Positions 46,275 through 57,800 of a stretch of 64,000 nt of DNA are shown one piece after another; positions within the stretch are counted from its first letter, which is position 1; each line of letters begins with the position of its first letter. Origin of the DNA: Liolophura sinensis (lineage: Eukaryota; Mollusca; Polyplacophora; Chitonida; Chitonidae). Made by a program: the position numbers and the translations under genes. The DNA lies in the NCBI RefSeq assembly GCF_032854445.1, contig NC_088300.1:2358001-2422000 (forward strand). Reading direction: 5' to 3'. A model generated the notes under the pieces. The model did no database searches. It saw only the letters and a program-made list of their open reading frames with translations, and was not told where the DNA came from.

Positions 46275-47805
46275 GTATTGGTCTGAGTGTGTTCGTTTTG
46301 TTTAGTGCTACGAATGTGTCATCTACCTTACGGAACCAACACAACGGTTTGATGGGGCTTGCAGCTAAGGCTTTGTTCTCAAATTCTGTCATGTATATTT
46401 CGGAGATAATTAAGTGGTGATAGCGGGGATCCCATCGGTAAACCGTGGAGTTGTTCATATATGTCATCCCCCCACGTGAAATAGGTGGAATGCATACCCG
46501 AGTCCAGAAGGCTGATTATGCTGTCAGGTTTCATGGCTGTGTTGAGAGGGTGTTGTCCGCTGTTCAGCTTCTGTCGTATGATGTCTAGGGATTCTTCTCT
46601 AGGGATATTGGTAAATAGGTCGATGACGTCGTAACTGATCAGTTGGGCTGTGCCTGGAATGTCTTTAATTTTGTTACAAAATTCTGCTGAGTCTTTGATG
46701 TAAGATTTGGAAGTTTTGCCCAGAGGAGTTTAGTGAGGTACTGTGCCGTGTCGTAGTGGACAGTGCCTCTGGAGCAGATCAGGAGTCGGGCTTTGATCTC
46801 GTTCTTATGAACTTTGATGGTTGCCCTGGCGTAAGGTGCTCTGGGGTGCGTTGTGTTGAGCTTTCGGTACAGTTGGATGTCGATTTCATTGCTGTTCTGC
46901 AGGGCTTTGAGTTTTGCCCTAAATTCTCTTTCTAGTTTCGGTGTGGGGTCTTTGGTTATTTGCCCGTATGTCGTTGTGTCGCTGAGCATGTCGTTGACTA
47001 GTTGGTTGAATTTGTTCTTGTCAGGTATAACTGCGGCTCTTCCTTTGTCTGAAGGGGCGATGGTGATGGTATTATCGGAGCGTAGGTTCTTGATGGCCGT
47101 TCTTTCTTCTCGGTTGATATTTGGTTTTTGCTTGGGTGCTTTGATGAGAATGTCGCTGATTTGGTGTCGGATGTAATCAACATTACCTCCAGGGACGAGT
47201 TGTTGAAGACCTTTTTCTATAGCTGACACAAAATCATCTCTGGGGATTTTGTTCTGGGTAGGAATGTAGTTCAAACCCTTAGCCAGTAATGTCGCTTCAT
47301 TGGGTGTGAGGGTCCGACTGCTTAGATTGATGACGGTTCTGCTATTGTGACTAGTGGGCCGTTGAGTACTCTCTCTGTTAGTGTGCTTAGACAGAAGTTC
47401 AAACTTTCTTTTTTGAGATCCTTTAATTTTCTGGTCAAGCCGTTGGTTGCTGTTTGTTTGTGCCTGTCGCAATGATTTGTAATGATGATCACTAAGGGTC
47501 GACCTTAGTTTCTCCTGCAGCTAGGTAATGGTGGTTAAGGTTCTTGCTTTGGTGTTCCGGTGATGTTGGATTCTCTCTTTCACTAGTAATTTGCTGGCTG
47601 TGTTAATAATCTTCTTTTCTGCATGTGAATGCACTGGGCATTTCAAGGTAAGTCCATTGGGTGTCAGGTTGTTGTTCCTACATTTCATCAAAAAGGTTAG
47701 GTGGTTGCTGGTTTTGACATAGATTTTCTCTGATTTGTTGAGCTTGTTGATGTCCGCAATTGCCGCATCTCCATGTTGATGACGTATGGCTTCTTTCAGA
47801 GGCAT
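46258..47805 (-). pseudogene. Penelope-like reverse transcriptase, frameshifted
   Basis: 47521-47805 encodes the N-terminal segment (IRHQHGDAAIADINKL, LTFLMKCRNNNLTP). 46639-47472 encodes the linker and first RT motifs (VINLSSRTLTPNEATLLAKG, ITIAPSDKGRAAVI, ARATIKVHKNEIKARLL). After a frameshift near 46700, codons for SYDVIDLFTNIPREES (motif A with Asp) and LHGLPMGSPLSPL (motif B) follow. After another near 46412, FRKVDDTFVALNK carries the catalytic DD. A third break is near 46265. It cannot make a full enzyme. Confidence 0.82.
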
Positions 47806-47860
47806 TTAGGAATTGGGATGGTATAGATTGACAGAGGCATTACTTATGGATAACAACTCC

Positions 47861-48848
47861 AACATTAAAACCGTCCAAGATGAGTATAATGGAATAGCTG
47901 AAAGACCATTAAAACCGTCCAAGAAAACACTTGGATTTCTGTTTTTACCATTTGTTTAACCTACTAAAATGCATTTGAATATTGTATTCTATGGTGGCTT
48001 TTCTGACCACAACGGGACCAGTGACGTCACATCAGGTTTTTGCTACTTAAAACACAACAGGCTGCGACATTTCATACTGGTAGGCTATACATAAAGATCT
48101 ATGAAAGCATTCACTGATTTGACCCTGAAACGAATTATTTCAGGCAAACAGTATACATATCACGTAACTGGTACCTTCTGGATCACAACAGACCACCCTA
48201 GAATATGATCTTTTAACACAATTTTACTCGGGTAGAAAAATTCAAATGCTGCCGTATAACAGCCGTCTGTAGAGAAACTCTAGATAATGGATCTTTATAG
48301 ACAAGTTAACTGCTAGAAACCATATGTCAGAGAATTGAATGATTTTCTGAATTCTGTTATGATCTTGTCAGTTTGTATAATCCGACCGATATGATTACAC
48401 TCAGTGATTTCTCAAAATCTTCCTGCAGCTGGAGACACCGCTGTATGTGTGTTATATGCTCTGGTTATTAGAAGTATTAAGAGGCAAGATCCTTACAGAA
48501 TTTCAACTAGAAACTCGAACGGTGAATTTATTCTAATATGAAATACAATTCCAGTGTTCAACGTATATTCATTACTATGGATCCCTAGTTAAGATGATAC
48601 ATACAAAATTCTCAACAGTTTTAGTTTATGAGCCAAAGTTTAGTTCTGTAATCCTAATGTGCTTTAGTTTGTAACCTAAAGTCCCTTATGAAGTGCTCAT
48701 ACCCAGTGTTTAGTATTCAGTTCCAAAATGATGATTGTCACTCATAACCAGTGTTCACTATTCAATTCAAAACTGATGATTGTCACTTTCAGTCCAGCCT
48801 TCAATAATGCTTTGATCATTGCAAGTCCAGAATGCTAGCCACAGTTCT
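47861..48848. other. Gene-free stretch
   Basis: No exon or RNA gene recognised. It contains short direct duplications: CATTAAAACCGTCCAAGA at 47862 and near 47909, and a roughly 65-bp tandem pair around 48697-48800 (CAGTGTTYAxTATTCA, TGATGATTGTCACT). Confidence 0.4.
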
Positions 48849-48967
48849 GGGCCCGGTTTCACTAAGCACTATTAACGTTACGTTCACTTAACTACCATGA
48901 CAACCAGTAATGTTGGTATTACATCGTCATGGTAGTTACGCTAAGAGAGCTTCGTGAAACTGGGCCC
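48849..48967. mobile_element. Small MITE with GGGCCC termini, 119 bp
   Basis: Terminal inverted repeats GGGCCCGGTTTCAC and GTGAAACTGGGCCC (13 of 14 match), with inner complementary segments ACTACCATGACAA and CGTCATGGTAGTTACG. GGGCCC(G/A)GTTTCAC-ended short elements are common in invertebrate genomes. Confidence 0.75.
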
Positions 48968-51084
48968 CTAACCATTCCTTAGAAACTGAATTGTCCCTAA
49001 ACCTAGCTTGCCAAACTCCAAACTGAATGATCACTCAATTCCCATGATTCGAGAGTCCGCGGGCTAGCCACCATTAAGTTGTGAACTCACAGCAACTTAA
49101 TTCGCAAATAATAAAAAAAGGATGCTCCCTAAAATGTGCACTAAACACTGGATGCTCCCCAGGACTAGTTTAGCGAAACGCCAAACTGAATGATTATCGG
49201 TTTGCAGTGAGCGAGGGATTTTACTGCTAGGTTTGCTAGTCCTAATGGAGTTTTACCTCCCGTTAATTGCGTGTCGATGTTTTTGCATCGCCTTGCACTT
49301 TACACCGGGCCACCATCTACCAGGATGAATGTGGTCAGCTCCTTTTATAGCCTCCCGAGCCGAACTAGAGAGAGATTTGATTGGCTGACACTAAAATATT
49401 GCCGATCTGAGTGGTGTGTCCACGGAGAGATGCACTCGCATGTTGCCGTCTGGTAGGACAGGAGCGCAGCTCTGACAGCAATGGCTAAATCCCAGCGAGA
49501 TATTTTTTTTAATTCTGCAACCACATTCTACTGAGAAAATAAATGTTCTATATTCAGCCATCCTTCTAAATATTTCCCAGATTACTGCTCCCCGATGTTC
49601 AAAGTTTATTTTGACTTGAATTTTACGGCCGTTGTCAGTTTCGACCATTGTGGTTTACGACGTGAGAGTGACAAGATGAAAATATTACCTCAGCGACTCA
49701 GGAAAACTCTTCCACTGTGGAAATATTTTACACAAAAGGTATGGTAAACTTTATTAATTCAATAGTTCAGTAATTAAAATACGATGTCCGTTGACTGTTG
49801 TTGATGCTAGAGTGACGATTCAAATGCAAACGTGATTTGTTTATATCCACGATATCCGTTGATGGTTCAAACGTCAATAAAACAGATGTCAGTCTTTATG
49901 ACAATCATACCATCAATAGGTGACTGTTTAGGCCTATATGATGTTGATATATATGATGAAAAATGGTAACTGCGTGACTTCGTTACAATGGTCTACAACT
50001 GTATGCAATTATCTGTATATTCAGCTTTTTTTTTTGTTTCTTCTTTGCGACTTTATATGAAATCACTTTGTTGAATGAAGAGTATATTTGGTCGGTAACA
50101 CCAGATCTTTAGGTGATATTTCGTACGAGTGACGATACACTGTTTTATGTCAGAATCGACGATCGAGCCAATATTGTTGTCTTACGGTCTGATGTAATAA
50201 GCAAATGTCCTTCACATCACATGATGTTCTGATTTTCATGTGGCGGGATACTAAATAAAACGGTATTTTGCAGATATGTTGAAGTTAGCACTATTTTCGT
50301 TGTTTTTCTTAATAAGTAATATATTATGTGCATGCTGCGTCACATTATCGTAGAAGGGCAAGGTCATGTGGTTGTAGACATGAACCATTGATGTACACGG
50401 TGTCCGTCGACGTTTCGGTCTATTCTTTGACGCACTGTGAGTGAAATAGTGATGCCCTGTGAACCTTAGTTGGCGTGGTACGGTACCGACTCCGGCAGTA
50501 CCAGAGGGTACGTCCATGCAACTCATTTTTCGTTTGTATTCAACCATCATGTTTGCACCAAACCACGTTAATTTGGCTCTGCTGTTATTCAAATTAAGCA
50601 TTTTAAAAATATTCAGTTTTCTTGGAGTTACATAGTTCAGTTGCATAATGAAAGAGCAAATTGGGTTACTCCTATCTCGAGTCTTTAACACATCGGTGTT
50701 ATATAAATGTAACTATAAGATTACAAGTGAAAAGGTTGCGACATTTCCCTATGTTGCCTCTAGGGCATTCCAATCACTCTTCTCATCCCACCAAGGGCTC
50801 CGTTTTCCTTCCTCCATATAACTGAGTGCAATCCTCTAAGTGAAAAATTGCTGAGTTTGCACGGCGTTAAACAACAATAGAATGTGATTATGTAGGTTTA
50901 TTCCGATAAATCAACAATATGGTTTTCACGACTCACAAGAAACAACTTGTAAACATTGCACTGACTTCTGACAGGAATTTCTTTGAATTCGGCAAAGGAA
51001 TACATTGTAAAAATAGTAGTAAAATTTTAAAGTAGTAGTGTTCATGAAACGTCAAAGATGGCCGAGTAATCTCTCATTATACCT
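48968..51084. other. Gene-free stretch
   Basis: Open frames at 49391-49648 (85 codons) and 50251-50691 (146 codons), both minus strand, have no recognisable motif, no clear splice context and no codon-use signal that I can judge. About 50817-50880 looks like the 3' end of a family 2 SINE (AAAAATTGCTGAGTTTGCAC, CGTTAAACAACAATAG). Confidence 0.4.
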
Positions 51085-51425
51085 GGTCCGCTTCGGTAGA
51101 CTAATGGTCAGAGCGCCCACCTTGAAGTCATAAAGCCTGGGATCATACACGGGTCAGGTCAAACCAAGGTTTAAAAATGGTACTTGCTGGTTCCTCGTTT
51201 GGGGTTCAGCACTGAGATGTTTGAGTAACAAAACAAGATTTGTCGGCCCGGTGTCTGTATAATTACTGGGTGGGGGTGTCATATCTAGTGTCTTCGACAT
51301 GATGCTTTAATGACGGCAGCACTTTGGCGGCACGGACTCGCACTGCTATAGAAGACACAGTATATGTACACACATCCGAATTCTCGTTGTCATACGGCCG
51401 ACAAATTGTTAAGAATATGACATAT
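51085..51425 (+). mobile_element. tRNA-derived SINE (family 3)
   Basis: Head GGTCCGCTTCGGTAGACTAA and TGGTCAGAGCGCCCACC with a B-box-like GGATCATACAC, then a body sharing TTTAAAAATGGTACTTG, CGGCCCGGTGTC and ACACAGTATATGTACACACA with the copy at 58040. A diverged copy. Confidence 0.65.
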
Positions 51426-51593
51426 TACATATAATTAAGCCATCTATTTTACCGAACAAAGATGACAAACCGTGGCTGGCTATCGTCACAATTTTTGCCA
51501 CTATTTTACTGTAAAAGATTTCATAGCTAGAGAACGCATCGCCAAAATTCTTAGTTAATATGCCTGGGGGTTGGCGGGGGAGTTGGTTGTCGT

Positions 51594-51795
51594 GGAGTGG
51601 TTAAAACGCTTGTCCTTTCAATCACGGTCTTTCTCCCCGGCCATGGGAAGGTCTGCCAGCAGCCTGTGGGTGGTCGTGGGTTTCTCAGGGGTTCTTCCCG
51701 GTTTCCTCTCACCATAATGCTGACCGTTGTCGTACAGGTGAAATATTCCTTAGTACAGCATAAACAACAATAAAATGAAATAAATAAATAAATAA
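51594..51795 (+). mobile_element. Degenerate SINE (family 1)
   Basis: Contains CATGGGAAGGTCTGCCAGCA, GGTGGTCGTGGGTTTC and CACCATAATGCTGACC in the family 1 order and an (AAAT)n then (CAAT)n tail. The head is diverged. Confidence 0.7.
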
Positions 51796-51991
51796 ATCAA
51801 TCAATCAATCACTACAGGACACAGGAGGTGCTGTAACGTTCCTTATAGGCAATTTGTGTTCCACGTATTAAAGTTTTTTTTATTAACTTCGCCAATGTTC
51901 GTATGGACACCATCGTGCAAAATGATGTATATGACAATAAATAGCAATCAAATATATCGATAATATGCCCAGTTACACTTATATCGTTATG

Positions 51992-52262
51992 GGGGCCTCC
52001 GTGGCTCAGTCGGTTAGCGCGCTAGCGCAGAGTAATGACCCAGGAGCCCCTCACCAATGCGGTCGCTGTGAGTTCAAGTCCAGCTTATGTTATGCTGGCT
52101 TCCTCTCGAGCTATAAGTTGGAAGGTCCTGCAGCAACCTGCGGATGGTCGGGGGTTTCCGCCGGGCTGTGCCCGGTTACCACCCACCATAATGCTGGCCG
52201 CCGTCGTATAAGTGAAATATTCTTGAGTACGGTGTAAAACACCAATCAAATAAATAAATAAA
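51992..52262 (+). mobile_element. tRNA-derived SINE (family 1), full length
   Basis: Best copy of family 1: head GGGGCCTCCGTGGCTCAGTC with A box TGGCTCAGTCGG and B box GAGTTCAAGTCC, then the family body and an (AAAT)n tail. A perfect 12-bp target duplication TATATCGTTATG lies at 51980-51991 and 52263-52274. Confidence 0.93.
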
Positions 52263-52274
52263 TATATCGTTATG

Positions 52275-53962
52275 AATCATCATTCATGGGCCGTGATCAT
52301 CTCTTTGCATCGAATAAGTTGTTACCCGTTTATGTATACTTAATAACAACCTTTCATAAACCGACTTTCACAAAGTATGATTAATGATTCGTAACCATAT
52401 GAACTGTAATGAGAAGCATGACTTTTTAGAAAAAAAGTCATGACCTTTGACTTCATCTGAAAAATCACATTGAAATGACATACCAAATTACTTACGAAGT
52501 AATGAATGAAGTAATGTCGTGGTTTGGCGCCCATGCATGCGAAGCATCCATACGAGCACATACACAGTGCAGCAAGATCATGGATCATGCACGTGCATAT
52601 CTGGTTCCGTGTGAGGAGCGTTCACTTCACTATAAATCATCTCTCTTAAACAATAAATCTGTCTGACAAGATCTAATCTCCTTAATCTCTTGTCCATGCT
52701 GCTCACACATGGAGTCAGCCACGTTGTTATGCAGAACTTTAAATTGTATTACACGACATCCAATAACATTTTGTGTATGGATGTTCCTTGTCTTCGAGGT
52801 ATTTCGGTCATTCCAATGATTTTCCGATAGCTGGGAGACAAAGCCGTTTATAGGGAAAAATGAGCCTCTGTTCATCAGTGGCTGCAACGAACAGAAGCAT
52901 GGTGGGATATTGTCGCTCATATTATGAGCGTTCTAAGGTTTGAGGAGGCTGAAATACCAAGAAAATCAAGACCGTTCAGTATACTAAGACCGAGGTTAGG
53001 GTCTTAAGTAAAATTGCGACCGGGATGGTCACCGTCATTTATCTTCATTCCATGTCTAAAGTACATAGGAAATTCTCAAAGGCGTTCTCAGTAACAACAG
53101 GCATTTATTACACATAACAACATGGGAGTGACCAGACTCTGAGGTCCTCACAGGTCAACTCCCAAAACCCTTTTACATGTAAAAACCATATTTATACCTG
53201 CACTAGTTTGTTTACTTAACTATTAGTAACAGTTGCTGGTTTCATGTATAAACTTGTTCTTTAATTACAAACACTGACTGATTAGTCAAATGTACATGTG
53301 GACAGTTAATCCCCACACTTCATCTACTTAACTCCAGCATGTTAACAAGCTGGACACAGTTGACTGCCCAGTCTATAACTTGATTTAACTATTCCTATGT
53401 CACACGTCTATTATAACTATTTTACATGTACATTACACTTGACCACTACAGGTGTGTACACAGCTTGTCTGTAACACGTTTACTAGCAGTGTACATGAAT
53501 TAATAGGATGAACAGTATATAGCTGGTCATAATACGTACGTGAAAAACGCACTGACAAATACGAAGCCGAACAAGAGATCTGAATTTGACAGCGAGGCTT
53601 CAAAGGAGTAAGCCGGCGATCCCCTTCACCTGCATGGGAAGGGTAGATACTATATATAAAATAATAAAAGACTTGGACCTAAGAGAGTAAAAGCAGAGCA
53701 GCGACGACAGTGTGATAGTTGCCATATGATCACAAGCATAACAGGTGAAATACGGCATCTTACCAATTTTCTTCAGTTCGGGTTTTATTCAAACTACATA
53801 CATGCAACATATTTGTAGACCTATAAAAAGGCAAGCTCAAATATAATCATTTTTTGGGCCCACAGTATGTAAAACCATGATATATTTAAAGACGTACGGC
53901 AAAGAGCATAGCTATCAATTGTTTATCCATAGGTATCGGCCAATACAGTTGTTCTCGTTGGA
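52275..53962. other. Gene-free stretch
   Basis: No exon recognised. Around 53056-53320 the minus strand has TGTGGGGATTAACTGTCC at one end and an AATAAATGCCTGTTGTTAC block at the other, which could be a solo LTR, but no second end or target duplication was found. Confidence 0.35.
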
Positions 53963-54211
53963 GTGAGTGAGTGCTTGGGGTTTAACGTCGTACTCAACAA
54001 TTTTTCAGTCATATGACGACGAAGGAATCTTTAGGGTGCATGTACGCGTAAAGTGCCTCCTTGTAGCAGGACGGATTTCCACCGCTCTTTTATTTAGTGC
54101 TGCTTCACTGAGACGACTTACCGAAGGCAAGTAAGCCGCCCCGCCCGAGCCATTATACTGATACGGGTCAACCAGTCGTTGCACCATACCAACTGTGCTA
54201 TCCGGGCCGGT
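53963..54211 (-). mobile_element. tRNA-derived SINE (family 2), internally deleted
   Basis: Matches the copy at 39941 in reverse but lacks about 100 bp between TCGTTGCAC and the tRNA A-box end (CCAACTGTGCTATCCGGGCC), so the B box is gone. A perfect 12-bp target duplication GTTCTCGTTGGA lies at 53951-53962 and 54212-54223. Confidence 0.88.
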
Positions 54212-54658
54212 GTTCTCGTTGGATATTAACACTGCGGCAACACTGGAACAGGTTTGGGTTTACACGGAACTGACCAGTTTCATCTAGGACAAATTACTGA
54301 CGACAGAATCACATAGCTAATTTACTATGCTGACAGGAATTACCAATAGTATCACACCGATATAGTTCTGGGAGGGACGGAGAATTTCACGCGGAAAGAT
54401 GGAACAAGGACGCAGGCCTGTCCACAGTATCACACAGCCTGACCGACAAAGGTATCACACAAACATGAGGAACGGCCACAGGACTGAGAACTGTATCATA
54501 CTCACACAGATGGAGCATTATCGTTTCTGACATCGGAACAAGAACGAACGCCTTCCGGAATTATCGTTTCTGACATTCGAATACTCACGGATGACTTCCG
54601 GTATTATCGTTTCTAATACTGGAACAGGTATGAACGACTTCCTGTGTTATCTTTTCTG

Positions 54659-54882
54659 TCATTGGAACAAGCATGCACGACTTCCAGTATTATTGTTTCT
54701 TAACAGGTGACGCATTGAACTGATTGTAAATATCTTTTTTTGAAGATTACAACATACTAGTAGCTTTGCTGGAGCAGAAGTCAGAGGTATATTCATGGTA
54801 AAGAATTCCAATATTCGTTTCCAAGAATTCTCTTGGGCTTTAGCATGATAAGGTATATCTCCTCCCCAGCGAATCCGTAAAC
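54659..54882 (-). CDS. ACOT/BAAT last exon
   Basis: Encodes [20 protein letters not shown] and [20 protein letters not shown], then about 32 residues unlike the family before TGA. Human ends soon after WKEIQRFLRKHL. The residues SAPAKL would make a peroxisomal AKL signal only if translation stopped there. A GTATGT right after CTACTA could be a donor to a further exon, so the C-terminus is uncertain. Confidence 0.85.
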
Positions 54883-57800
54883 CTACAACATACAGGGAGA
54901 TTAAACAACTCAATCCCCACACAAGCATTGCTATGTGTATATAATCTGAGATGTGCTCTATTATTACCAGCTTATGACTTTCAGAAATACAGTAACCTCC
55001 CATTCTTTAAACTTGAACTTTAATCCCACAGTAATACTGACATTATACCACCTGGTTATTGGTGAATAATAAAGACCATAACGTCACAATTAAACTTGGC
55101 TAATCGCCATTTTCGATACGAGTCTACCACACTGGACAACGTCTGGAAAAAGAGATAAACTCCTGAAACGTTTGGATTGAAACCAAGAAAATTTCACTAT
55201 TATAAAACAGTGAATGGCATCTTGTATGGGAGTCTTAGCATTAAGTTTTATTTTTAGAAAAAAAAAACACAGAAAAATATAAGCAACTTTTAAGAAAATA
55301 ACTGATCCTAATTTTGCAAAGACCAGCTGTGTCCACCCTAGTTACATGTGGATATGTGGTTCGAACATGGCAATCTGCAAAGTGGGGATTTTGTCCCAGT
55401 GGGTGTGTCGGTTATATTTGTGTTACCTCCGACATTATGGTTTTCCTTATTTTTCATAAAAAGGTGATATGAATTTTAGAATTACTTTAAGATCACACGG
55501 GAAACCTGTTTTTGTCCCGACAGCTTTCACGCTCAAAGGGCAGCACAGGCAACTGGATCGAGTTCCAGGCTAGTGAATGTAACAATTTCAGACAGGTCAA
55601 CGTGGAAACTGGATCGAGTTCCAGGCTAGTGAATGTAGCAAGTTCAGACAGGTTAACGTGGGAAACTGGATCGAGTTCCAGGCTAGTGAATGTAACGATT
55701 CAGACAGGTCAACGTGGAAACTGGATCGAGTTCCAGGCTGGTGAATGTAACGATTCAGATCAGTTAACGTGGAAACTGGATTGAGTTCCAGACTAGTGAA
55801 TGTAACGATTCAAACCGGCCAACATGGAAACTGGATCGAGTTACAGGCTAGTGAATGCAACGATTCAGACCGGCCAATGTGGAAACTGGATCGAGCTCCA
55901 AGCTAGTGAATGTAACGATTCAGACTGGTCAACGTGGAAACTGGATCGAGTTCCAGGCTAGTGAATGTAACGATTTCAGACAGGTCAACGTGGAAAATGG
56001 ATCGAGTTCCAGGCTAGTGAATGTAACGATTCAGATCGGCCAACGTGGAAACTGGATCGAGTTACAGGCTAGTGTATGTAACAATTTCAGACAGGTCAGC
56101 GTGGAAAATGGATCGAGTTCCATGCTAGTGAATGTAACGATTCAGACCAGTTAACGTGGAAACTGGATCGAGTTCCATGCTAGTGAATGTAACGATTCAG
56201 ACCGGTCAACGTGGAAACTGGATCGAGTTACAGGCTAGTGAATGTAACAATTTCAGACAGGTTAACATGGAAACTGGATTGAGTTACAGGCTAGTGAATG
56301 TAACAATTTCAGACAGGTTAACGTGGAAACTGGATTGAGTTACAGGCTAGTGAATGTAACGATTCAGACCAGTTAACGTGGAAACTGGATCGAGTTACAG
56401 GCTAGTGAATGTAACGATTCAGACCGGTCAACGTGGAAACTGGATCGAGTTCCATGTTAGTGAATGTAACGATTCAGACCGGTCAACGTGGAAACTGGAT
56501 CGAGTTACAGGCTAGTGAATGTAACGATTCAGATCAGTTAACGTGGAAACTGGATTGAGTTCCAGGCTAGTGAATGTAACGATTCAGACCGGTCAACGTG
56601 GAAATTGGATCGAGTTCCAGACTAGTGAATGTAACGATTCAGACCGGTCAACGTGGAAATTGGATCGAGCTCCAAGCTAGTGAATGTAACGATTCAGACC
56701 GGTCAACGTGGAAATTGGATCAAGTTCCATGCTAGTGAATGTAACGATTCAGACTGGTCAACGTGGAAACTGGATCGAGTTCCAGGCTAGTGAATGTAAC
56801 GATTCAGACCGGTCAACGTGGAAATTGGATCGAGTTACAGGCTAGTGAATGTAACGATTCAGACCGGCCAATGTGGAAACTGGATCGAGCTCCAAGCTAG
56901 TGAATGTAACGATTCAGACCGGTCAACGTGGAAACTGGATCGAGTTACAGGCTAGTGAATGTAACAATTTCAGACAGGTTAACGTGGAAACTGGATCGAG
57001 TTACAGGCTAGTGAATGTAACGATTCAGACCGGTCAACATGGAAACTGGATTGAGTTACAGGCTAGTGAATGTAACGATTCAGACAGGTCAACGTGGAAA
57101 CTGGATCGAGTTACAGGCTAGTGAATGTAACGATTCAGACTGGTCAACGTGGAAATTGGATCGAGTTTCAGGCTAGTGAATGTAACGATTCAGACCAGTC
57201 AACGTGGAAATTGGATAGAGTTCCATGCTAGTGAATGTAACGATTCAGACCGGTCAACGTGGAAACTGGATCGAGTTACAGGCTAGTGAATGTAACGATT
57301 CAGACCAGTTAACGTGGAAACTGGATTGAGTTCCAGGCTAGTGAATGTAACGATTCAGACCGGTCAACGTGGAAATTGGATCGAGTTCCAGGCTAGTGAA
57401 TGTAACGATTCAGACCGGTCAACGTGGAAATTGGATCGAGTTCCATGCTAGTGAATGTAATGATTCAGACCGGTCAACGTGGAAATTGGATCGAGCTCCA
57501 AGCCAGTGAATGTAACGATTCAGACCGGTCAACGTGGAAATTGGATCGAGTTCCATGCTAGTGAATGTAATGATTCAGACCGGTCAACGTGGAAATTGGA
57601 TTGAGCTCCAAGCTAGTGAATGTAACGATTCAGACCGCCCAATGTGGAAACTGGATCGAGCTCCAAGCTAGTGAATGTAACGATTCAGACCGGCCAATGT
57701 GGAAACTGGATCGAGCTCCAAGCTAGTGAATGTAACGATTCAGACCGGTCAACGTGGAAACTGGATCGAGTTCCAGGCTAGTGAATGTAACAATTTCAGA

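Larger units (their letters stand above)
45359..47860 (-). mobile_element. Penelope-like retroelement, decayed, with 35-bp direct repeats at its ends
   Basis: On the minus strand the order is N-terminal segment, reverse transcriptase, GIY-YIG endonuclease, the hallmark of Penelope-like elements. Identical 35-bp direct repeats (GATTGACAGAGGCATTACTT then ATGGATAACAACTCC) lie at 45359-45393 and 47826-47860, consistent with the terminal repeats of this class. Just inside the 3' end is ACGACGTAAGAACCTACATC followed by GAAACGTC, which resembles a degraded hammerhead-ribozyme core. At least three frameshifts break the coding region. Confidence 0.85.

Noticed and set aside
49391-49648. 85-codon minus-strand frame starting MVETDNGRKIQVKINFEHRG as a first exon
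   Set aside because: Looks protein-like at its start but no downstream exon or family could be found.
50251-50691. 146-codon minus-strand frame as a gene
   Set aside because: No motif, no splice support, no neighbouring exons; length can occur by chance.
51992-52075. tRNA gene
   Set aside because: A and B boxes are present but the sequence does not fold as a full tRNA and continues into a SINE body with tail and target duplication.
53056-53320. Solo LTR (minus strand, TGTGGGG start, AATAAA inside)
   Set aside because: Only one plausible end; no matching terminus or target duplication was found.
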